DNA of 64,000 nt from Paulinella micropora. Taxonomy: Eukaryota > Cercozoa > Imbricatea > Euglyphida > Paulinellidae. The notes under the pieces were generated by a model. That model worked only from the letters and a program-made list of their open reading frames with translations, made no database searches and had not been told where the DNA came from. The translations under genes and the position numbers were made by a program. Shown one piece after another: positions 56,962 to 64,000 of this stretch (positions are counted from its first letter, which is position 1; each line of letters starts with the position of its first letter). Location: assembly GCA_019918135.1 (NCBI GenBank), contig WBZZ01001164.1, positions 160,001-224,000 on the forward strand. Direction: 5' to 3'.

Positions 56962-59086
56962 CCGTTTAATAAAAACTTCATGGGGCCGGATATGGCAGTG
57001 ATTTCAGGGGGTGGTGGCAGAAGTGGCCCCACGCCTGCTGCTGCTTTGAGTGCTTTATTTTTGCTGCCCCCCCCCCCCCCTAAACCCAGTTGTCGTCAAT
57101 AGGGGCGGTGCACCACCTGCCGCACCTGCTGCGTTTTGCATTTGGGTGGCTACAGCCCCCCCTCACCACCCCAACCCCCACAACCCCCCAAAGTCGGGGC
57201 CAGTCGATGGAAATTTAATCTATACAGTGAATTTTTAACGAATGGTCCAGACTTCACGGGGTGGCACCACTCCGCCTCTTCCCGGGAATTCGCCCCCCTT
57301 CCCAAAAGTCGGGGCCAGTCGATGGAAATTTAATCTATACAGCGAATTTTTAACGAATGGTCCAGACTTCACGGGATGCCACTCCCTCCGCTACTTCCCG
57401 GGGATCCAGCCTCTTTTCCCACCCACCCGCTATTCCCCGTCATTTTTCCACCTCCTGGACCAGTCGTTGCCGCTCAGACACTTATACCCTGATTTCACAC
57501 GACTGGCCCCTACCAGCTTTTTTTTCAGGCAGGAGGTGTGGGCACACCCCGCGCCCACTATGTAACGGCTAAGCGGCTTTTCCCGCAATTTCCCCGCATC
57601 CCTCCCCCCCCCCTCCACCAGTTTTTTCGAACATCCGCTATTCCCGTCATTTTTCCCACCTCCTGGACCAGTCGTTGCCGCTCAGACACTTATACCCTAA
57701 GTTCACACGACTGGCCTCGACCGTAACTTTTTTCAGGCAGGAGGTGGCACCTGCGCCCACTGTGTAACTACTAAGTGGCACACACCAACCGCTATTTCCG
57801 TAGTTTTTTTTGCATTCCGGGCCAGTCGATGCAAACAAACTGATATAGGACTAGGTTCTAACGACTAGTCTCGACCGTCCTTTTTTCCGGTGGGGGGTGG
57901 CACCCGCGTCCACTACGTAATGGCTAAGTGGCACACCAACAGTTATTTCTGTAGTTTTTTTACCTTCGGGGCCAGTCGATGCAAACAAACTGATATACAA
58001 ACTAGGTTCTAACGACTAGTCTCGACAGTAACTTTTTTCGGGAGGAGGTTGCACCCGCGTCCACTATGTAGCTGCTAAGTGGCGATCGCCGCTTAGCCGT
58101 TACATAGCGGGTCCAGGTGTCACTCCCGTCCCATCTTTTTTTACCTTCCGGGCCAGTCGATGTAAACAAGCTCATATAGTAACCAAGTTCCCACGACTGG
58201 TCTCGACCGTACTTTTTCAGGGACGAGGTGGCACCAGGGTCCACTATGTAACGGCTAAGTGGCATTCTCCGCTTAGCAGTTACGTAGTGGGTTCCGGTGT
58301 CCCACCCGTCCACTCTTTTTTTTAACTTCCGGGCCAGTCGATGCAAACAAACTTATATAGAGACTAGGTTCCTACGACTGGCCCCGACAATCTTTTTCTG
58401 GTGGGAGGTAACGATTGTTGCCAGGATAGGGGGGGGGGGGAGTAACCAGGTATCAGGTGTCTGGGTAGCCAAGGTAGGGGGGGGGGGGTAGCTAGTGTCG
58501 GAGTAGCCAAGGTAGGGGGGGTAGCCAGGGTAGTGGGGAGGGGGGGGGGGTAGCCAGCGTCGGGGTAGCCAGGGTAGGGGGGGGTAGCAGGCGTCGGGGT
58601 AGCTAAGGTAGGGGGGTAGCCAGCGTCGTGGTAGCCATGGTCAGGTGTAGCCAGCGTGTAACTGGTGTAGCCATGGGCCAGGTGTAGCCACGCCCCAGAT
58701 CCCTGTGATGAGTGGTGTGTGTGAGAGTACACACACTCCACGAGCTAAGCTAGCTGACACGCCCGTCGGACTGTGCCAGCTTGCTTCAAAAAATTTTACA
58801 GTGGAACCGTTATTTTTATATACTATTTTTCAGAAAACCCGCACTTGTGGGACGGGTCATGTGCCACCGCCCACCACAAAAAACCACAGGTGGCACCGGT
58901 GACCACAAAAAATGCGAAAACCCTGCTAGTGGCACCACAGGAGGGTATTACATTAGTTGTGTATACTGATCACGAATGTAATTTTCCCCTGCGCTGATAC
59001 GGGACAAAAATACAATAGATTATCACACTAGGACAAAAATAGCATTTGTTTTATCAGGCCTATCGATAATATTTTTTAAAAATATT
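56962..59086. repeat. right-end repeat region, copy 2
   Basis: Same order and orientation as 38,191-39,950 but about 0.37 kb longer, because units between 57,840 and 58,330 are present here and lost in copy 1. CCAGTCG occurs near 57,201, 57,316, 57,460, 57,668, 57,823, 57,972, 58,156 and 58,334. It includes two long hairpins with 22-bp arms (58,061-58,082/58,089-58,110 and 58,241-58,262/58,269-58,290). It ends in the same TCAGGCCTATCGATAATATT and AT palindrome. Confidence 0.8.
58425..58640. repeat. G-run minisatellite within right end, copy 2
   Basis: Five to six units of GTAGCCAGCGTCGGGGTAGCC plus G-runs of 6-12. Counterpart of 39,245-39,500 with different unit number. Confidence 0.75.
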
Positions 59087-59106
59087 TATGTACATACATA
59101 CATACA

Positions 59107-59140
<34 letters not shown>

Positions 59141-59186
59141 CATACATGCATACATACATACATACACACACACACACAGACAGACA

Positions 59187-59221
<35 letters not shown>

Positions 59222-59255
59222 TGAAAGACAGACAGGCAGACAGGCAGACACACTG
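59087..59255. repeat. (CATA)n and (CA)n microsatellite abutting right end copy 2
   Basis: CATA repeats to 59,163, then CACA/GACA repeats to 59,250. The CATA unit is the reverse complement of the TATG unit that abuts copy 1. Confidence 0.85.
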
Positions 59256-60365
59256 GCAAAATAGTAATTTCATTTATGTTTGATTCATTTTTTACTACAA
59301 TAGTTAAATCAGAAAAACTAGCCAGGCAGTCATAGACACAGATGTTCGGCACGTACGTATACACCAACTGCGTACACATTCTTACAAGCATAAGTAATAA
59401 ACATACATGCTTGCACTGCAACAAGCAGCCATCAATCTGCCAGTCATTCCAACGTGTTGATGCAATCATTGCGAGCTCAATCAACTGACAGAGGCTGAGA
59501 CTTGAGACACATATCTAACCAACTAACCACCGCAAATTAGTACCCTTGGGGAAGCGGCATGCAAGTAAAAAGGGCAAAACACAACGAATACCTTCGAAAA
59601 CATACAGTTGCCCCAACATCACGCTTGCTTCTCGCCCAGACAGCGCAAAAGAAGTGTGCAGAACTGCAAAACATAGCATCCTACAAGCATATTCCAGCCT
59701 CCCGGAACTTCACTTTCCTCACCTTTCCCCTACCCTGTTCACCCGCCCGAGCCAGAACCCAGGAACTGGTATACAATGGGCAGAAAGATCTGGGTCAAAC
59801 CCAGAATCCAAAGAATTGGGGTGTAGAACGGGGCCTTAATTGACCCACAAATTTAGTCCTGGTGAAAATAGACACCACAACAACACACAAACTCAGTCTC
59901 AAGGTCACGCAAACGCACATCACACACACACCACACAGACACACACACAAATTAAGTCAGTCTCAAGTCAATGCAAACGTAAATATTCTTCCCCTCTCCC
60001 TCCCGATCAGCCGGTCGCCCCCACCCAGTCTAATTATGAAAGTTCCCCAACCCCTTCTAAACCATAATTGGGCACTTTCAAGATTAGTTAAGCAACGCAG
60101 CGACAAACTCTTACCACAAGATCGGCAAAACACAGGCAGCTACTGCAACAAGCCCCCCCCCCCCCAATAAAAAAACAGTTTCCAAATCAACAAAACTGTG
60201 GCTAACAAGTACTCTAACAGCGCACGACAGATATCTCAAACACATGAGTAACCACAAACAAAAGACACACGCCTTTACGGACAGCAAATATTTAACAGAC
60301 AGCTGAGCGCGTGTGGTAAGTTGAATTTTCGGAGGAGTAAGTGCTTCCATCCGCCCGTTTGTTAG

Positions 60366-60409
<44 letters not shown>

Positions 60410-60470
60410 GGAGATCTCGTGCGTGTGCTACACAACAGCAAGGGCAAAAGCAACAACGACAACTTAACAA

Positions 60471-60510
<40 letters not shown>

Positions 60511-60748
60511 TTTTTGGTTGTCAAGTTTGCAGGAGTGATCCAGTTTGTACTGATGTACTGCGCGATACCGTGCGATGTTGCTCAAATCTGAGAAGCAATA
60601 AGGCATATATGTTCCCATGTTTTCCGTGTTTTCAAATTAATATGTATGCTTCCATTTCACCTTCCATCCATAATACATCCATCCGAACGTGTCAACCACA
60701 CTCAAATCTCTCTATCTGGTACATCCATCCGAGCATCTCATCCACAGT

Positions 60749-60801
<53 letters not shown>

Positions 60802-60830
60802 GTAGTCTGAGAACCCGCGCATCATGCTAG
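59256..60830. other. host intergenic DNA with microsatellites, no gene recognised
   Basis: Unique, moderately AT-rich sequence with (CA)n-like islands at 59,900-59,950, (GT)n at 60,368-60,408 and 60,470-60,492, (GA)n at 60,493-60,510 and (TC)n at 60,750-60,798. Short frames lack recognisable features. Confidence 0.6.
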
Positions 60831-61149
60831 GTCTGAGTGTGTACATTGGGCGCTGTCAGTCTAGAGTGCTCCAAGGGCGGAGGGCGCTGACATGCACAGG
60901 AAGGACTCTCCATCTGCCCCCTGCACAGCTAGGCCGGGAAGACGGAGGGAGGGCAGGACCAGGCATGTGGTCGATGCTTCTTGCTCTAGCCTTGTCAAAG
61001 AAGCACAAAGTGCTTCTTTGCGTTTGTGTTTGTGTGGAAGGCATCTTCGCGCTCTTGCTGGTACGCGCGGACGGCTGGGCGGCGACGAAGCGGCACTTCG
61101 CACAGTTGCCGGGCAAAGGGCAGCCGAAAGCGTAAATCAACGTTTCCAG

Positions 61150-61740
61150 TCTTCTCCTGGCTGGCCTCTCTCTGTTAAAATCCGCCGGTTTGGACTCGGG
61201 CCTGATCCGAAGGCAGAACCTGTAGTTGCCGCGCCCCAACCCGAGCAAGAGGTCCAGCTTCAGCAGGCCGAGGCCAAGCGCGACCGATCAAAGGCTGAGC
61301 TCAAGGAGGCCCAGGCCAAGCTCAAGGAGGCAGAGGCCAAGCTTAAGGAGGCCGAGGCCAAGCTCAAGGAGGCCGAGGCCAAGCTCGAGAAGGCCGAGGC
61401 CAAGCTCGAGAAGGCCGAGGCCAAGCTCGAGAAGGCCGAGGCCAATCTTATGGAGGCCAAGGCAACCGGGACCGAAGAGGATGTGGGACTGGCGAGGCAT
61501 AAAGTGGACTCTGCGCAGAAGGGAGTGGACTCTGCGCAGAAGGGAGTGGACTCTGCGCAGAAGGGAGTGACCTCTGCGCAGAAGGGAGTGACCTCTTCGC
61601 AGGAGCTCGTTGACGCTTGCACCAAGGGAGTGGACTCTGCGCAGAAGGGAGTGACCTCTTCGCAGGAGCTCGTTGACGCTTGCACCAAGCGATTAGCTTC
61701 CTTGCTGAAGGAGCCAGTTGCAGGTCCTGTAGCGTTCTCC
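61150..61740 (+). CDS. host coiled-coil exon with two tandem repeat types
   Basis: The frame reads SVKIRRFGLGPDPKAEPVVA, then seven or eight copies of KEAEAKL/EKAEAKL, then six copies of VDSAQKGV/VTSAQKGV alternating with SSQELVDACTK. Both parts are heptad-like and strongly helical. The exon probably ends near GAGCCAGTTGCAG (61,722) before a long polypyrimidine intron, and the next exon may be at 63,267. The start is uncertain; the frame is open from 60,892. Likely the N-terminal part of the Crinkler/RHS-like gene downstream. Confidence 0.55.
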
Positions 61741-61779
61741 TTTTCTCTGGTCTTGTCTTCTCCTTGATCCATCTTTTTC

Positions 61780-62976
61780 AAAACGGGTTTTCTCGCTTCT
61801 CTTCCTCTCCCTCTCTTCTTCTTTCTTCTTCTTTCTTCTTTATTTTTCTTTCTTTCTTTCCTTTCTTCCTTCCTTCCTTCCTTCCTTCTTCCTTTCTTTC
61901 TTTCTTTCCTTCTTTCCTTCTTTCCTTCTTTCCTTCCTTCCTTCCTTCCTTCCTTCCTTCCTTCCTTCCTTCTTCTTCTTCTTCTTCTTCTTCTTCTTCT
62001 TCTTCTTCTTCTTCTTCTTCTTCTTCTTCTTCTTCTTCTTCTCTTCTTCTTCTGCCTGTTGCCCTTGTTCTTGTTCTGCTTTCTTCTTTCTTCTTTCTTT
62101 CTTCTTTGTTCCTTCGTTTTTCTTTCTTCTCCTTTCTTTCTTTCAGAAAAGGAAGAAGAAGTTCCTTCGTTTTTCTTTCTTCTCCTTTCTTTTCTTTCTT
62201 TCAGAAGAAGGAAGAAGAAGAAAGAATTCTCTTCTTTTTTTCTTCTCTTCTTCTTGAAGAAAGAATTCTCTTCTTTTTTTCTTTTCTTCTTCTTCTTCTT
62301 CTAGAATTCTCTTCTTTTTTCTTCTTTCTCTTCTTCTTCTTCAAGAAGAAGAAGAAGACAGAATTCTCTGATTCTTCTTCTTTCTTTCTTCTTTCTTTCT
62401 TTCTTCTTCTTCTTCTTCTTCTTCTTCTTCTTCTTCTTCTTCTTCTTCTTCTTCTTCTTCTTCTTCTTCTGAAGAAAGAGGAAGAGAGAGAGGAAGAGGA
62501 GGAGTAGAAGGAGGGGGAAGAAGAAGAGAAGAAGATGAAGAAGAAGAATGAAGGAGGAAGAAGAAACGAAGAAAGAAAGAAAGAAGAAGAAAGAACGAAA
62601 AAAGAAAGAAAGAAAGAAGGAAGAAAGAAAGAAAGCAGAACAAGAAAGAAGAAAGAAGAAGAGTAAGAAGAAATAAGAAGAAAGCAGAAGAAAGTAGAAG
62701 AAGAAAAGAAGAAAGAATAAGAGAATTCTGTCTTCTTCTTGAAGAAGAAGAAGAGAAAGAAGAAAAAAAGAAGAAAATTCTAGAAGAAGAAGAGAAGAAA
62801 AAAAGAAGAAATTATTTCTTCTTCTTCTTCTTCTTCTTCTTCTTCTTCTTCTTCTTCTTCTTCTTCTTCTTCTTCTTCTTCTTCTTCTTCTTCTTCTTCT
62901 TCTTCTTCTTCTGCTTTCTGCTGCTTTCTTTCTTCTTCTTCTTCTGTTTTCTTCTTCTTCCTTCTTCTTTCTTCCT

Positions 62977-63017
<41 letters not shown>

Positions 63018-63240
63018 TTCCTTCTCTCTTCCTTCTTTCTTCATCTTCTTCTCTTCTTCTTCCCCCTCCTTCTACTCCTCTTCCTCCCTCTCTTCCTCTT
63101 TCTTCCTTCTTTATTCTTTCTATCTTTTTCTTTCTTTTTTCCCTTTTTTTTTCTTCTTCTTTTTTTCTTTCTTCTTCTTCTTCTCCTTTTTTCTCGTTTT
63201 CCTTCGTGTCGAAAAGCTTTGACTTGCAGGTTTTTTTTTT
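61780..63240. repeat. 1.4-kb polypyrimidine/polypurine array
   Basis: TTC, TTTC and TTCC repeats to 62,470, then the complementary GAAGAA/GAAAG orientation from 62,470 to 62,815, then TTC again. The strand switches give long near-palindromic stretches, for instance around 62,150-62,370 and 62,720-62,830. It probably lies in an intron. Confidence 0.85.
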
Positions 63241-63266
63241 CTCTCAACGATTGATTTCGTGTTCAG

Positions 63267-64000
63267 GCTGGACACTCTATTCGGCAGATTCCGTCTACCA
63301 GTTATTTAAAGACAAAGGCTGGGTACCAGAGCAGCTGCCAGCTCCTCTACAGGTCTGGACCTGATTCCTGTTCTCCCTCTGAACCATTGTCTGTGTTGTG
63401 TCCCAGCTGGTGATGACGAGCGTTGCTTTACCTAAACTCCGTCACCGAGAAGATGCGATCCGCCTGCTCTGCGAAACCGTTTCTCAGCGATTTGAGAATT
63501 ACTTGAAAGGACTTCTGGACAAAGAAAAGCAGCCTCACCTGATTTGTTTCGCCACGGCGGGCACGGGCAAGAGTCGTCTGGCGCAGGATGCCTTACCCTT
63601 GCTGCAGAAGTATGTCGAGAACCGAGAGCTGTGCGCGCTGCTGCAGAACTCCGCTGTTTCTGTCCACGTCACCTTCAACGGGGGCACCAAAGTCGATCTC
63701 TGGGATCGGGAGAACGGTGCTCAAGCCGCACTTTCGGCTCGAGTACTAGCATCCTACTTCGGTGTTGAAATAGAGTCGCTGCGTTTCTTGCGGAGAATCG
63801 AGCTGCGCACTGCACTTGACTGTATCCTTCTGGACTTCCGCCGCCGGCGTAGCTTGGCTCAAGACTCACCGGTAGTGTTCTACCTGGCCATCGATGACGC
63901 GGGTCAGACCCTCTTGAAGGACGTGGAGAATGCCCAAGCTGCGCGATCCTTCCTGAAGGATATCTCCAATGCAGCCGGGAGCTGGCTGCTTCGACCGCCA
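63267..64000 (+). CDS. host Crinkler/RHS-like P-loop NTPase, partial
   Basis: Exon 63,267-63,352 (WTLYSADSVYQLFKDKGWVP) is joined by an intron of about 51 bp (GTCTGG..CCCAG) to a frame open from 63,404 to the window end: LVMTSVALPKLRHREDAIRL, Walker A in CFATAGTGKSRLAQDAL, a strand VSVHVTFNGGTKVDLW, ALSARVLASYFGV and Walker B-like VVFYLAIDDAGQTLL. The order FATAGTGKSR, V.VTFN.GT, A.R.L..YF is typical of the NTPase shared by Crinkler-type proteins and trypanosome RHS proteins. The C-terminal effector domain lies beyond the window. Confidence 0.6.

Noticed and set aside
59060-59484. Cys/Val-rich minus-strand frames
   Set aside because: They translate CATA and CACA microsatellites.
62300-63247. 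Lys/Arg- and Glu-rich frames in the polypurine array
   Set aside because: Simple-sequence translation in an intron-like array.

Overview
The window reads as nuclear DNA of a microsatellite-rich unicellular eukaryote (alga or other protist) carrying at least three blocks of endogenous virus DNA. The eukaryotic host is shown by spliceosomal GT-AG introns, very long simple-sequence arrays and exons of leucine-rich-repeat, ankyrin, protein-kinase, TIR and Crinkler/RHS-like NTPase genes. The host species cannot be named from sequence alone.

Block 1 (about 1-16,150, AT-rich) is a decayed Polinton-like virus (PLV, Preplasmiviricota type). It has a split retroviral-type integrase, a phage-like fibre with a C-terminal S74-type chaperone domain, small membrane proteins, an A32/FtsK-type packaging ATPase, an adenain/Ulp1-like protease with a long basic coiled-coil N-terminus, a penton-like minor capsid protein, a major capsid protein (MCP), a second conserved structural protein, two ExoX-C-like small proteins and a protein-primed DNA polymerase B truncated at its N-terminus. 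Most of these genes have stops or frameshifts. Nearly every intergenic gap holds one or two stem-loops of a recurring design.

Block 2 (about 16,150-39,950, GC-rich) is a second and different virus, better preserved, joined directly to block 1. It has its own ATPase, MCP, penton-like protein, conserved structural protein and fibre, plus a RuvC-like Holliday junction resolvase, ribonucleotide reductase R2, a YABBY/HMG-like protein, a 2TM SLATT-like protein, an F-box-like protein and a proline-rich protein with three WH2 actin-binding motifs. The ATPase, MCP and YABBY-like genes carry short introns (57, 72 and 57 bp). The block ends in gene B and about 1.75 kb of structured tandem repeats.

Host segment (about 39,950-53,060): LRR exons, an ankyrin exon, a multi-exon kinase-like gene and a TIR-TIR-coiled-coil gene, embedded in microsatellites, a tRNA-derived SINE and minisatellites.

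Block 3 (about 53,063-59,090): a TV-Pol-like family A polymerase fused to an origin-binding-protein-like helicase, followed by a truncated second copy of gene B and a second copy, in the same orientation, of the block 2 right end. It probably supplies the replication gene that block 2 lacks, so blocks 2 and 3 may be pieces of one virus or of two close relatives. From 59,090 to the end is host DNA: microsatellites, a coiled-coil exon, a 1.4 kb polypyrimidine/polypurine array and a Crinkler/RHS-like P-loop NTPase running off the window.

Taken together, the viral genes form a virion module (MCP, penton, ATPase, protease, fibres), an integration/replication module (integrase and PolB in block 1; TV-Pol-helicase, resolvase and R2 in blocks 2/3) and accessory host-interaction genes (WH2, F-box, YABBY-like, SLATT-like).
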